Source of the DNA: a bacterium HR15
GTDB taxonomy: Bacteria > Armatimonadota > Fimbriimonadia > Fimbriimonadales > GBS-DC
Reading direction: 5' to 3'
Assembly: GCA_002898555.1 (NCBI GenBank)
Contig: BEHR01000004.1
Coordinates: 60,764-124,763, forward strand
DNA: 64,000 nt
In this document: positions 32,555 through 40,797 of the stretch, one piece after another
How positions within the stretch are numbered: position 1 is the first letter of the stretch
Layout: each line of letters begins with the position of its first letter
Translations under genes and position numbers: made by a program
The notes under the pieces: generated by a model
The model's database searches: none
The model's input: the letters and a program-made list of their open reading frames with translations, nothing else
What the model was told of the DNA's origin: nothing

Positions 32555-34609
32555 CTATCGGAATGGGTCCTCCCTTTCGTCGAACTCCTCGCCCCAGTCG
32601 ATGTCCTGGATAAAGGGAGGTGGGGGCAAGTCGTCCACTAAGGCGGTGGTGCGCACTGGAGGGCGTTCAGGAATGAGCCGCTCGAAGCGCGGGAGCACTT
32701 GCCCAGCAGGGGGTCGCTCCGTGAGAACCCGGTTGAGTGCCTCTATCACCGCATGATGATTGGGCTGACCATTACCGTCGCGGGTGCGGGCAATAATATC
32801 TGCTACCGCGTTGCGCGTGATGGTAGAATCTAACTCGTGCAGCTTGCGCCAGACCGCCTCCTCCAGTTCCAGGTCAGGTTCGGGCTGATAGAGCTGCAGT
32901 CCATCTTGACCCCGCATCAGCGCGGGGCGCGGGAAGCGCACAAAAATCGGCTGTGTGAAGTAAGGATGGCGCACCAGCACCTCGCCTGGCGAAAGCGTGC
33001 CCATCTTCTCTTTCACCGCGGGACCAAAAATCTGGTAGCCCGGCTGCGCCAGCTCCTCCATCTCGATGCGCCCGTAGAGCGAGGTGGAAGCGTTGCCGAT
33101 GAGTTGCTTATCCACCTGCGAGCGGAACTGCTGCGCCCCAAACAGCACCAGTCCCAAGTAGCGTCCGCGAGCGCAGATGTCGCGTAGCGTGCGCATCACA
33201 TAGGTCTCTCGCGCATTCGCCGGCGCGTAGTGGTTCAGCTCGTCCACGATGACAATCACGGTGTCCACACCCAGCTGACGCTTCTCCATCCGCTCGCGCA
33301 GCTCCGCTACAATCCGCGTGAAGATCAGATCCTGCGCCTCTGCCGATAAGTTCGCCACATCGATCACATAGAGCGTGCGGTCCCGGAATTCCCCCCATGG
33401 CAGGTCATACACGATATCACTCTCGGCAACCAGCCCGGCGAAGCGTGTGGTCAGGTTAACGAGACGGTTCTGAATCTTGCGGATGGTCTCGATAGCGAAG
33501 CTGCGCCATTGACGCTTGTTCGTGCGTTCCAGAAAGCGCAGCACCTGCTCGAACCACGCCACCAGCTCGGTGAAGTTGGTCACGCGCAGTTCGACGGGCA
33601 GTCCCATCTCTTTCATAAAATCCTCTTCCTCGTTTTCGAAGCGGAATCGCCCCGTCTCGATGACACGCTGACGCAGAAACTGCAGGAAGGCATCGGCTTT
33701 CACATCCACATCGTCGCGATTGAGCAGCACCTCCACATAGCGCATCACTTCCTGCAGCCCCCACATGAGAGGCTTCACCGTGCTTTTGAGCTGCGAGTTC
33801 GTGCGCAGGGTTGCCAGGTTCACTCGATCAGGCTTGAAAGGCGCGTAATACTCCACGCGCGGGAACGGCTCCGGGCGGATGCCCAACAGGCGATAGATTT
33901 CGTAATCTTCCTCGCTCAGCTGGTGCGCGGGTGGCTGATCCAGAAAGAGCAGGTCACCCCCTTTGACATTGAAACAGACCGCTGCAACGGAGCGCCGCAC
34001 CTTCTGAAAAATCGCGGAGACCAGAAACTGGATCGCGCTCGTTTTGGCTGCCAACCCGCTTGTGCCCGTTACATTCAGATGCCCCGCTTCTGGTCCCAGC
34101 AGGAAATCAGCGTCCAGATAGACCGGGGCTTTGAGGTTGCCGCTCTGATAGATACCGATGGGGATGCGTCGCTCTTCGGGGATAGTGTCGATGCGCAGCG
34201 CGGTCAACACATCCTGTTCGGTCGCCAGATAGACGGGTCCAATGGGCACGGGTTGCACGGGTTGTTCGGGGTCATGGCGCAGCACCGCCGCGGTATAGAC
34301 CCGAATCTCTGGTCGAAGGGTCGGAGGCAGCGAGTTCGGGTCGCCATCCGCGCCCAGATAGTCGAACATGGGGCTGGCGACATCGTTATAGCCTTGCCCC
34401 TCGATCACCACGCCCCACACCGTGCGCTGCGGAGTCTGCACCACGACGAGCGTGCCGATCCCGACAGGGCTATCGGGCGTTGCCCAGAAGTGGAACTGGA
34501 AGGCGGTATTGGGTTGTCGCTCCGTGCCGACCACGCGCCCGATAAGGCGTCGCTCCACGAGCTGCAGACCGTTGCCCTGTTCCTGCCACTCTCCGTAGAG
34601 GTCTTGCAT
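32555..34609 (-). CDS. HerA/DUF87-type ATPase with N-terminal HAS-barrel
   Basis: A 684-residue ATPase related to HerA/FtsK-type DNA translocases. An N-terminal beta-barrel (LIGRVVGTERQPNTAFQFHF) precedes the ATPase core. The P-loop is unusual, GTSGLAAKTS, with one extra residue and no GK pair; I have seen similar GxSGxAxKTS loops in this subgroup. Walker B is TVIVIVDELNHYAP. The C-terminus is acidic. ATG 34609 is preceded by GGGGGT and, further up, TATAAT (34637-34632 on the minus strand); upstream starts are unlikely. It is divergent from the DUF4143 ATPase. DNA substrate and nuclease partner are unknown. Confidence 0.8.
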   Translation of the reverse strand: MQDLYGEWQEQGNGLQLVERRLIGRVVGTERQPNTAFQFHFWATPDSPVGIGTLVVVQTPQRTVWGVVIEGQGYNDVASPMFDYLGADGDPNSLPPTLRPEIRVYTAAVLRHDPEQPVQPVPIGPVYLATEQDVLTALRIDTIPEERRIPIGIYQSGNLKAPVYLDADFLLGPEAGHLNVTGTSGLAAKTSAIQFLVSAIFQKVRRSVAAVCFNVKGGDLLFLDQPPAHQLSEEDYEIYRLLGIRPEPFPRVEYYAPFKPDRVNLATLRTNSQLKSTVKPLMWGLQEVMRYVEVLLNRDDVDVKADAFLQFLRQRVIETGRFRFENEEEDFMKEMGLPVELRVTNFTELVAWFEQVLRFLERTNKRQWRSFAIETIRKIQNRLVNLTTRFAGLVAESDIVYDLPWGEFRDRTLYVIDVANLSAEAQDLIFTRIVAELRERMEKRQLGVDTVIVIVDELNHYAPANARETYVMRTLRDICARGRYLGLVLFGAQQFRSQVDKQLIGNASTSLYGRIEMEELAQPGYQIFGPAVKEKMGTLSPGEVLVRHPYFTQPIFVRFPRPALMRGQDGLQLYQPEPDLELEEAVWRKLHELDSTITRNAVADIIARTRDGNGQPNHHAVIEALNRVLTERPPAGQVLPRFERLIPERPPVRTTALVDDLPPPPFIQDIDWGEEFDEREDPFR

Positions 34610-34686
34610 ACCATTACCCCCTATATTTTCCATTATACCCCGCGATCGAACCAGATTCCCGGCGTTCGAGGGCTGAAAACCTGCAG

Positions 34687-34746
34687 CGGCAGAATTTCCC
34701 CGTTTGATGGGCAGAATCTGCCCACTGAATGGGTAGAATCTGCCCA
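34687..34746. promoter_or_regulatory. Three palindromic sites at 22-bp spacing between divergent ATPase genes
   Basis: TGGGCAGAATCTGCCCA (34708-34724) is a perfect palindrome around one central A. TGGGTAGAATCTGCCCA (34730-34746) is the same with one change, and CGGCAGAATTTCCCC (34687-34701) is a degenerate third. Centres are at 34694, 34716 and 34738, two helical turns apart. The last site contains TAGAAT (34734-34739), a likely -10 box nine bases before ATG 34749. This looks like an operator array or iteron set. Confidence 0.6.
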
Positions 34747-34748
34747 TC

Positions 34749-35978
34749 ATGCGAGAACGGTGGGTGATGAGTCGGGTGAAATCGCTGCTAAGCGTGATGC
34801 CTGCTGTGTTCATACAGGGCGCGCGGCAGGTGGGGAAGACAACTCTGGCGCAGCAACTATTGTCCGAAGGGTGGATGAAAGCCTACTTCACATTGGACGA
34901 CCTCGCGACGCTTCAAGGCGCACAGCAAGACCCGAAGGGCTTCGTCGAAATGTTGCCAGAACGGTGTGTAGTGGATGAGATCCAGCGTGTCCCGGATCTG
35001 ATGTTGCCTCTCAAACAGCGGATTGATGCGGAGCGCAAACCCGGCATGTTTCTGCTCACCGGTTCTGCCAGTCCCCTTACGCTGCCACAGGTGGTTGATG
35101 CACTGGTGGGGCGCATAGGGATTGTCACGCTCTATCCCTTTTCGCAGGGTGAAATCGAGGGTGTTCGTGAACACTGGATTGAAAGTGCTTTCGCGGGGCG
35201 ATTGCAAATGCGTTCAGACTTTACCACAGGAGATATATGGTGGCGTGTTTTGCGCGGCGGCTATCCACAGGCGGTCGCTCAGCCTACCTTAGCGCAATCT
35301 CAGGCGTGGCTCCGCGCCTATGCAGAAACATTGATCACACGCGATGTAAAGGGATTAGTTGACATCGAGCGTGTCGGTGACATGGGGCGTCTAATCCAGC
35401 TGCTTGCTGCCCAGACTGCACAGCTGCTCAATATTGCCAGTCTGTCGCGCGAAATGGGTATCCCCCATTCTACGCTTCAGCGATACCTGCGACTGCTGGA
35501 GACGCTCATGATTGTTATGCGTGTGCCACCCTGGTACGCGAACATGAGCCAGCAGCTGCTCAAGACGCCCAAAGTGTTCCTCCATGATACAGGGCTGGCT
35601 CTGGCGGTGTTGGAGGTTTCGGCAGAGCGGCTGGCTCAGGACGCCTTGCTGCGTGGGCGGATCCTGGAAACTTTCGTGGCATGTGAGTTGATGAAACAGA
35701 TGCAGGCCGCGGAAGCGTCTTATCGGTTGTATCATTTCCGCACAAGCAAGGGACACGAAGTGGATCTCGTGCTGGAGGATTCACAGGGGCGCATAATGGG
35801 AATTGAGGTCAAAGCCTCGGCCACGGTAGGCGCGGACGATTTCCGACATCTGCGTGTGCTGTCGGAGCGGGTAGGAGCGCGCTGGGCAGGCGGCGTTGTA
35901 CTGTATCTGGGTACGACCCAGGTTCCTTTTGGAGAGCGGCTCTGGGCAATGCCCATCCCCAGCCTATGGCAGGCATAA
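34749..35978 (+). CDS. AAA_14/DUF4143 ATPase
   Basis: A 409-residue member of the widespread AAA_14-DUF4143 family. Walker A is GARQVGKTTLAQQLL, Walker B/sensor area ERCVVDEIQRVPDLM and LLTGSA. The C-terminal DUF4143 domain has a nuclease-like pattern, GHEVDLVLEDSQGRIMGIEVKAS. These genes often occur in mobile or poorly conserved loci; their role is unknown, with toxin-like or DNA-processing activity suggested. It starts right at the edge of the palindrome array and is probably autoregulated or regulated through it. Composite palindromes follow its stop codon. Confidence 0.88.
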   Translation: MRERWVMSRVKSLLSVMPAVFIQGARQVGKTTLAQQLLSEGWMKAYFTLDDLATLQGAQQDPKGFVEMLPERCVVDEIQRVPDLMLPLKQRIDAERKPGMFLLTGSASPLTLPQVVDALVGRIGIVTLYPFSQGEIEGVREHWIESAFAGRLQMRSDFTTGDIWWRVLRGGYPQAVAQPTLAQSQAWLRAYAETLITRDVKGLVDIERVGDMGRLIQLLAAQTAQLLNIASLSREMGIPHSTLQRYLRLLETLMIVMRVPPWYANMSQQLLKTPKVFLHDTGLALAVLEVSAERLAQDALLRGRILETFVACELMKQMQAAEASYRLYHFRTSKGHEVDLVLEDSQGRIMGIEVKASATVGADDFRHLRVLSERVGARWAGGVVLYLGTTQVPFGERLWAMPIPSLWQA

Positions 35979-35993
35979 CTCGCCAAATAGGGA

Positions 35994-36084
35994 TCTGACC
36001 CAGCTTCGCTCAAAATTTTCTTCTCCGGGGTACCCGTCTGGGTCGGAGAAGAAAATTTTGGAGTACCCCAGAGAAAAAATTTTC
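35994..36084. repeat. Composite palindrome A+B (left A arm truncated)
   Basis: Reading rightwards: CTGACCCAGCTTCGCT (A loop), then a perfect B element at 36011-36060 with 17-bp arms CAAAATTTTCTTCTCCG and CGGAGAAGAAAATTTTG, then GAGTACCCCAGAG with the A right arm. The orientation is inverted relative to the 24637 copy, and B sits at the same position in the A loop. Only TCTG of the left A arm remains. Confidence 0.85.
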
Positions 36085-36085
36085 C

Positions 36086-36140
36086 CTGAAATTTTTTCTC
36101 TGACCCAGCTTCGCTAAGTACCCCAGAGAAAAAATTTCAG
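36086..36140. repeat. Palindromic repeat, family A (simple form)
   Basis: Perfect 17-bp arms CTGAAATTTTTTCTCTG (36086-36102) and CAGAGAAAAAATTTCAG (36124-36140) enclose a 21-nt loop, the reverse-orientation counterpart of the 5414 loop. It follows the composite copy by one base and ends seven bases before the ffh stop codon. Between convergent genes it could terminate transcription in both directions. Confidence 0.9.
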
Positions 36141-36147
36141 AGGTCGC

Positions 36148-37497
36148 CTATCGTCTGCCGAAGGGGGTCCATTTGCGCCGGCGCATCTGCTCTTCTTGCT
36201 TAGCGAGCTGTTTCATCAGGCGGCGCATCTCCATCAGTTGGCGCACCAGCGCGTTCACTTCTTCCAGCTTGGTGCCGCTGCCTCGCGCGATGCGCAATTT
36301 GCGACTATAGTCCAGAATTTCGGGGTGGCGTCGCTCTTTGGGCGTCATGGAGAGGATGATTGCCTCCGCGCGTTTGAGCGCGCGCTCATCGACGCCCACC
36401 TCGCCCAGTTGGCTCCTGAGCTGCTGATAGCCCGGCAACAGTTTGAGCAACTGTTCAAAGGGGCCCATCCGCTGAATCTGGCGAATTTGTTGCAGCAGGT
36501 CTTCGAAGTCGAGGCGCGCCTCACGCATCTTTTTCTCCAACCGTCGCGCCTCCTCCTCTTGCATGGTCTGCTCCACCCGTTCGATAAGCGACAGCACATC
36601 CCCCATTCCCAGAATCCGACTGGCGATGCGGTCAGGGTGGAACGGTTCCAGCGCGTCGACGCGCTCGCCTGTGCCGATGAAGCGTACCGGCTTGCCGATG
36701 ACCGCTTTGAGCGAGAGCGCGGCACCGCCACGAGCATCGCCGTCCATTTTCGTCAGGATTACCCCCGTTAGTCCCAATCGCTCGTGGAACGCCTGCGCCA
36801 CATTAACCGCTTCCTGACCTGTGGTGGCATCCACCACCAGCAGGATCTCTTGCGGTTGGAGGGCGGTTTTGATCTGCTCCAGCTCCGCCATCAGGGCTTC
36901 GTTGACTTGCAAGCGTCCCGCGGTATCCAGCACGGCGACATCGAGTCCGTTCGCACGCGCATACTCCACTGCCCGCTGTGCGGTCTGCACCGCGTCAGCG
37001 GTGCCACCCTGCGCGGGCGTGAATACGGGGAGACCCACCTGTTGCCCCAGCACTTCCAGCTGCTTGATAGCGGCAGGGCGCTGCAGGTCTGCCGCAACGA
37101 GCAGCGGATTGCGCCCCTGAGAGCGCAGCCAGCGAGCGAGCTTGGCAGCGGTGGTCGTCTTGCCTGAACCTTGCAAGCCGCAAAGCATGAACACAGTTGG
37201 AGGCTGCGACGCCCAGTGGATTGGCTCCGCTTCACCGCCCAGCAAGGCGATCAGTTCGTCCCGCACGATGCGAATCACTTGCTGGTCGGGCGTAAGGCTC
37301 TTCATCACCTCCTCACCGACCGCCTGCTCACGCACGCGGGCGATGAACTCCTTCACCACACGAAAGTTCACATCGGCTTCCAGCAAGGCGAGCCGAATCT
37401 CGCGCAGCACCTCGTCCACCGTCTTCTCATCGAGGCGTCCCCGCCCCCGAATGCGCTCAAAAATGCTCTGAAGCTTGTCCGTCAGGCTTTCAAACAT
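36148..37497 (-). CDS. ffh: Signal recognition particle protein Ffh
   Basis: The SRP54 GTPase (449 residues) that, with 4.5S RNA, targets nascent membrane proteins to FtsY. It has the N domain, the G domain with P-loop GLQGSGKTT (residues 107-115), DTAGRLQ, TKMDGDARGGAAL and the closing loop, and a Met-rich M domain ending in basic residues (RRRKWTPFGRR). Length is typical. It is divergent from the site-2 protease gene across 63 bp. Confidence 0.97.
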   Translation of the reverse strand: MFESLTDKLQSIFERIRGRGRLDEKTVDEVLREIRLALLEADVNFRVVKEFIARVREQAVGEEVMKSLTPDQQVIRIVRDELIALLGGEAEPIHWASQPPTVFMLCGLQGSGKTTTAAKLARWLRSQGRNPLLVAADLQRPAAIKQLEVLGQQVGLPVFTPAQGGTADAVQTAQRAVEYARANGLDVAVLDTAGRLQVNEALMAELEQIKTALQPQEILLVVDATTGQEAVNVAQAFHERLGLTGVILTKMDGDARGGAALSLKAVIGKPVRFIGTGERVDALEPFHPDRIASRILGMGDVLSLIERVEQTMQEEEARRLEKKMREARLDFEDLLQQIRQIQRMGPFEQLLKLLPGYQQLRSQLGEVGVDERALKRAEAIILSMTPKERRHPEILDYSRKLRIARGSGTKLEEVNALVRQLMEMRRLMKQLAKQEEQMRRRKWTPFGRR

Positions 37498-37547
37498 AGC
37501 GTTGAAAGGATACCATGCCCCTTGCTGATTGCTGCATGTCCAAAAGG

Positions 37548-37553
37548 TATACT
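37548..37553 (+). promoter_or_regulatory. -10 box TATACT of the site-2 protease gene
   Basis: TATACT ends seven bases before ATG 37561, so transcription should start at or next to the start codon. No ribosome site is present. Confidence 0.65.
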
Positions 37554-37560
37554 GTTCGCG

Positions 37561-38208
37561 ATGGATTGGGTGATAGAGTTCGTGCTTTGGCTAATGGCGG
37601 TGCTGTTGAGTATCACGGTGCATGAGTTTGCCCATGCGAAGTACGCTCATTGGGCAGGCGACCCGACACCGGAGGCACAAGGACGCGTGACGCTCAATCC
37701 ACTGGCACATCTGGATCCGCTGGGCACGCTGATGAACCTCATCGCCGCCTATTCAGGCTACGGCTTTGGCTGGGGCAAACCGGTGGAGATTAACCCCGGC
37801 TTTTTCCGCAATCCGCGTCGCGACTGGGTGATGTGCGCCTTCTGGGGGCCGCTTTCAAACATTCTGCTGGCTCTCTTTTTCGCCGTGGTGGTGCGCTTGA
37901 TGGACGCCACAGGGCTGGGATTGAAAACGCCCTTTCTTGATTTTGCCCTGATTATGGTGCTGGCGAATGTGGGGCTTGCGCTCTTTAATCTACTGCCCAT
38001 CCACCCGCTGGACGGCTCGAAAGTGCTGTCAGGTTTTCTACCTGGTGTGTTCGATAGGCGCTACTGGTCGTTTCAGATAACCTACGGTCCGATTCTGTTT
38101 CTGGTGCTGGTCCTGTTTGTGCCCATTGTGACGAATGGGGCGGTGCGCCCTGTGTGGTTGGTACTGGGACCCGTTTATGACTTTGCCGTGCGTCTGCTTT
38201 TGGGGTAA
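37561..38208 (+). CDS. Site-2 protease family protein (peptidase M50)
   Basis: A small (215 residues) intramembrane metalloprotease of the M50/rhomboid-independent S2P type. The zinc motif HEFAH lies in the first helix (residue about 21), and the third ligand sits in NLLPIHPLDGSKVL. Between them is the family-typical GRVTLNPLAHLDPLGTL. Four to five membrane helices are visible. The true start is the ATG seven bases after the -10 box; the frame upstream is an artefact over ffh. It could process anti-sigma factors or signal peptides; no target is nearby. Confidence 0.92.
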   Translation: MDWVIEFVLWLMAVLLSITVHEFAHAKYAHWAGDPTPEAQGRVTLNPLAHLDPLGTLMNLIAAYSGYGFGWGKPVEINPGFFRNPRRDWVMCAFWGPLSNILLALFFAVVVRLMDATGLGLKTPFLDFALIMVLANVGLALFNLLPIHPLDGSKVLSGFLPGVFDRRYWSFQITYGPILFLVLVLFVPIVTNGAVRPVWLVLGPVYDFAVRLLLG

Positions 38209-38225
38209 AATAGGGGGTGCGCAGC

Positions 38226-38317
38226 GGAGCGGTGCCCGAGTGGCTGAAGGGACACGACTGGAAATCGTGTAGCCTCCGAAAGGGGGCTCGTGGGTTCGAA
38301 TCCCACCCGCTCCGCCA
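38226..38317 (+). tRNA. tRNA-Ser (GGA)
   Basis: A 92-nt class II tRNA. Acceptor GGAGCGG (38226-38232) pairs with CCGCTCC (38307-38313), followed by discriminator G and encoded CCA. The anticodon stem CACGA/TCGTG encloses CTGGAAA, giving anticodon GGA (38260-38262). A long variable arm (GCCTCCGAAAGGGGGC) and the GGTTCGAATCC T-loop are present. It ends 38 bp before the PIG-L gene. Confidence 0.97.
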
Positions 38318-38355
38318 TCGATTCTGGGGGCAACCAAGGCAGGAGGTCGGGGAGA

Positions 38356-39771
38356 GTGGCGAAACGCTGGGCGTGGCGGGTAACGCTGGCGCTGGGTGGG
38401 TTGCTCGGCTCCTATGTGGGCATGAGCTGCCTCCTGTTTGTGCTGGGGGCGCATCGGGCAAGCCTTTCCCAACAAAGCGAGCACTGGCAGGTCTTCTCAC
38501 TTCCCGAATCGTCGCAACGGTTATTGATTGTTGCGCCGCATCCCGACGATGAGGTGCTGGGCTGTGGCGGGCTGATCGCCACAGCGGTGCGTCAGGGCGC
38601 ACAGGTGCGAGTGGTCTTTTTGACCAATGGCGACGGCTACCCTGCCGCAGCAACCCTCCTTTGCCGAAGTACGCCCACTGCGCACGACTTTTTGGCGCTG
38701 GGCAAACTGCGCATGCAGGAGGCGCGTCAGGCGGCACGGGCGTTAGGGCTTTCACTTAGTGACCTCCTCTTTCTGGGCTATCCTGACCGTCAGCTCTGGC
38801 AGATGGCGATTGCAGGGAAGAAGCCCCTGCGCGCGCCTGCGACTCAATGCGACCATGTGCCTTACACGGAGGCGTTGCGCCCCGGCGCACCCTATTGCGC
38901 TCCGTCGCTGGTGGAGGACCTGCGCCGCGTCATCAGCGATTTTCAGCCGACGCACCTCTTCGTCACACACCCACTGGATGACCATCCTGATCACATGGTG
39001 GCTTCCCTCTATGTGCGTGAAGCCCTTGCGCAAGCGACGGAGCGGGGCGAACTGCTGATTGCACCACAACTATTTTACTACCTCATCCATCGAGGCGACT
39101 GGCCGCTACCGCAGGGCTATTCCCCTGAGCGGTCGCTTGTACCGCCGCGTGGAATGACGGCGGAGCGCTGGCTATGCCTCCCCCTGGATGCGGAATTGCG
39201 CGAGCGAAAGCGTCGCGCGCTCCGTGCCCACGAATCGCAATACGCGCTGATGGCGCGTTTTCTGAACAGTTTTTTACGCACGAATGAGCTGTTCTTGCCT
39301 GAAGGCGAATGGGTCCGTAACCCTGTCGATGACAATCCGATGCTGCGTTTGCGTCCGGGGGGCGACCTGCGCCAAGTTCGGGCAGAGCCTGACTCAGGGG
39401 GGATACGCCTGCAAATAGAGACCCGTCGACCGCTCACCGCGCCGCTACGCCTGCAGATAACGCTGATTCTGGTGGAACAATCGGGGGAATGGCGCACGCG
39501 CACATGGCTCTACACGCCTGCGCGTTCGCAGGCGTTTGAGGGAGTTGTAGAGGCGCAGCACGATCGGCTCCGCTTCTGGCTGCCGGTGCCCGAAATGCGC
39601 CATGTTAGACGCGCCTATCTGCTGGTACAATCGCACCTGTATCAAGTGGAGCTGGATCGGAGCGGGATCCTCCCTATTCGACCAGCGCTTTCTGGGGAGC
39701 AGGCAGGCGTGGCAGTGGATGCCCCATCTCGCGCAACAGCGCAGCAATCTGCTCCATTAGGTACTCGGTGA
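38356..39771 (+). CDS. PIG-L/LmbE-family deacetylase, membrane-anchored
   Basis: A zinc-dependent deacetylase of the PIG-L family (471 residues). The N-terminal helix (residues about 9-32) anchors it; the active site is APHPDDEVLGCGG with the distal THPLDDHPDH. The C-terminal 150 residues form an extra domain of unknown role. The GTG at 38356 is preferred (AGGAGG nine bases before); the frame upstream runs through tRNA-Ser. Substrates of the family are N-acetylglucosaminyl lipids or thiols. The last 98 bp overlap, antisense, the end of the convergent acyltransferase gene. Confidence 0.87.
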   Translation: MAKRWAWRVTLALGGLLGSYVGMSCLLFVLGAHRASLSQQSEHWQVFSLPESSQRLLIVAPHPDDEVLGCGGLIATAVRQGAQVRVVFLTNGDGYPAAATLLCRSTPTAHDFLALGKLRMQEARQAARALGLSLSDLLFLGYPDRQLWQMAIAGKKPLRAPATQCDHVPYTEALRPGAPYCAPSLVEDLRRVISDFQPTHLFVTHPLDDHPDHMVASLYVREALAQATERGELLIAPQLFYYLIHRGDWPLPQGYSPERSLVPPRGMTAERWLCLPLDAELRERKRRALRAHESQYALMARFLNSFLRTNELFLPEGEWVRNPVDDNPMLRLRPGGDLRQVRAEPDSGGIRLQIETRRPLTAPLRLQITLILVEQSGEWRTRTWLYTPARSQAFEGVVEAQHDRLRFWLPVPEMRHVRRAYLLVQSHLYQVELDRSGILPIRPALSGEQAGVAVDAPSRATAQQSAPLGTR

Positions 39772-40351
39772 AGGCGTCGCGTGCGGCGCGGTCGGTGCGT
39801 TCCCCGAACAGTTCCCTATAGGTAACGGGCGTTCCAAAATGGATTTTGACTTTGGTCAATCGGGGCAACTTGGCACCTTTTGGCATAGCGCGATGGGTGC
39901 CGATGATGGCAGTGGGTAGAACCGGTGCGCCCGATTGGCGTGCCAGCAGTGTCGCGCCCGGCGTGGGGGGTAGCAGATACTCGCCTGTGCCACGAGTGCC
40001 CTCAATAAAGATCAGCACGGCACGCCCTTCCTGCAGATAGTGCAGCGCGGTGCGAATGGCTCTCACATCGGCATTTCCTCGCTCCACCGGAAAGCCTCCC
40101 AACCGCCTAAAGAGTGCGCCCCAAAGGGGCAGGCGGAACAGTTCCGCCTTCGCCACATAGCGCAACTCGCGCGGGCAGGCGCAACCAATCAGTGGCGGGT
40201 CGAGCAGGCTCAAGTGGTTCGAGGCGACCACCAGCGCACCTTCAAGAGGCACATGCTGCTCGCCATACACCTCCAGCCGAAAGAGCAACCGCGCCAGCCC
40301 TCGCACAAGCACCCAGCCCGTGCGGTAGAGCCAGTCATCCGAGCGAACCAT
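39674..40351 (-). CDS. plsC: 1-acyl-sn-glycerol-3-phosphate acyltransferase (PlsC-like)
   Basis: A 225-residue acyltransferase of the PlsC family that makes phosphatidic acid. The catalytic NHLSLLDP (NHx4D) and the EGTRGTGEYL motif are present, as are RYVAKAELFRLPLWG and the first membrane-proximal helix. It starts three bases from the stop of the osmC-like gene and is probably the last gene of a six-gene minus-strand run. Its 3' end overlaps the PIG-L gene by 98 bp. Confidence 0.9.
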   Translation of the reverse strand: MVRSDDWLYRTGWVLVRGLARLLFRLEVYGEQHVPLEGALVVASNHLSLLDPPLIGCACPRELRYVAKAELFRLPLWGALFRRLGGFPVERGNADVRAIRTALHYLQEGRAVLIFIEGTRGTGEYLLPPTPGATLLARQSGAPVLPTAIIGTHRAMPKGAKLPRLTKVKIHFGTPVTYRELFGERTDRAARDAFTEYLMEQIAALLREMGHPLPRLPAPQKALVE

Positions 40352-40353
40352 CG

Positions 40354-40767
40354 CTACTCCTCGATACGGAACGCGGAGCGCACCGTAACAGGGACACGCA
40401 GCGTTGCCGATGCCGAGCAGTATTTTTCATCCGAGAGGCGGACCGCCCGCTCCACCGCTGCCGGGTCTAAATGGGTGCCCTTCAGAATGTGTTCGATGGT
40501 AACCTCTGTGAAGTGGCGCGGATGCTCCGCGCGTCGCTCGGCATGAATACGCACCCGATATTCGGTCAACTCTTGCTTCATTTTGCGCAAGATGGCAACC
40601 ACATCGAACGCGGTGCATGCGGCGACCGCGAGCAGCAGATGCTCCATCGGGCGCGCCGCCACATCGTTCCCGCCCGATTCAGGCGCGGCATCGAACAGGA
40701 TGGCGTGCCCCGATGTCGCCACCCCTTCAAACAGCATGTTGCCCTTCCAGACCAGTTCTCCATCCAT
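40354..40767 (-). CDS. OsmC-family protein
   Basis: A 137-residue OsmC/YhfA-like protein. The two reactive cysteines are seen in AVAACTAFD and DEKYCSASATL, supporting thiol-dependent peroxidase-type activity or a close relative. The family protects against organic hydroperoxides. TATGCT lies eight bases before the ATG with no ribosome site, so it may have its own near-leaderless promoter inside the run of minus-strand genes. Confidence 0.88.
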   Translation of the reverse strand: MDGELVWKGNMLFEGVATSGHAILFDAAPESGGNDVAARPMEHLLLAVAACTAFDVVAILRKMKQELTEYRVRIHAERRAEHPRHFTEVTIEHILKGTHLDPAAVERAVRLSDEKYCSASATLRVPVTVRSAFRIEE

Positions 40768-40797
40768 CCCAATAAAGCATACCCAGTTTGACCTCTG

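Noticed and set aside
34610..34813. 68-residue N-terminal extension of the HerA-like protein
   Set aside because: It would cross the palindrome array and its own -10 box; homology begins at ATG 34609.
33509..34978. Plus-strand open frame of 489 codons opposite the HerA-like gene
   Set aside because: The minus-strand frame has clear ATPase motifs; this one has none and runs into the DUF4143 gene in another frame.
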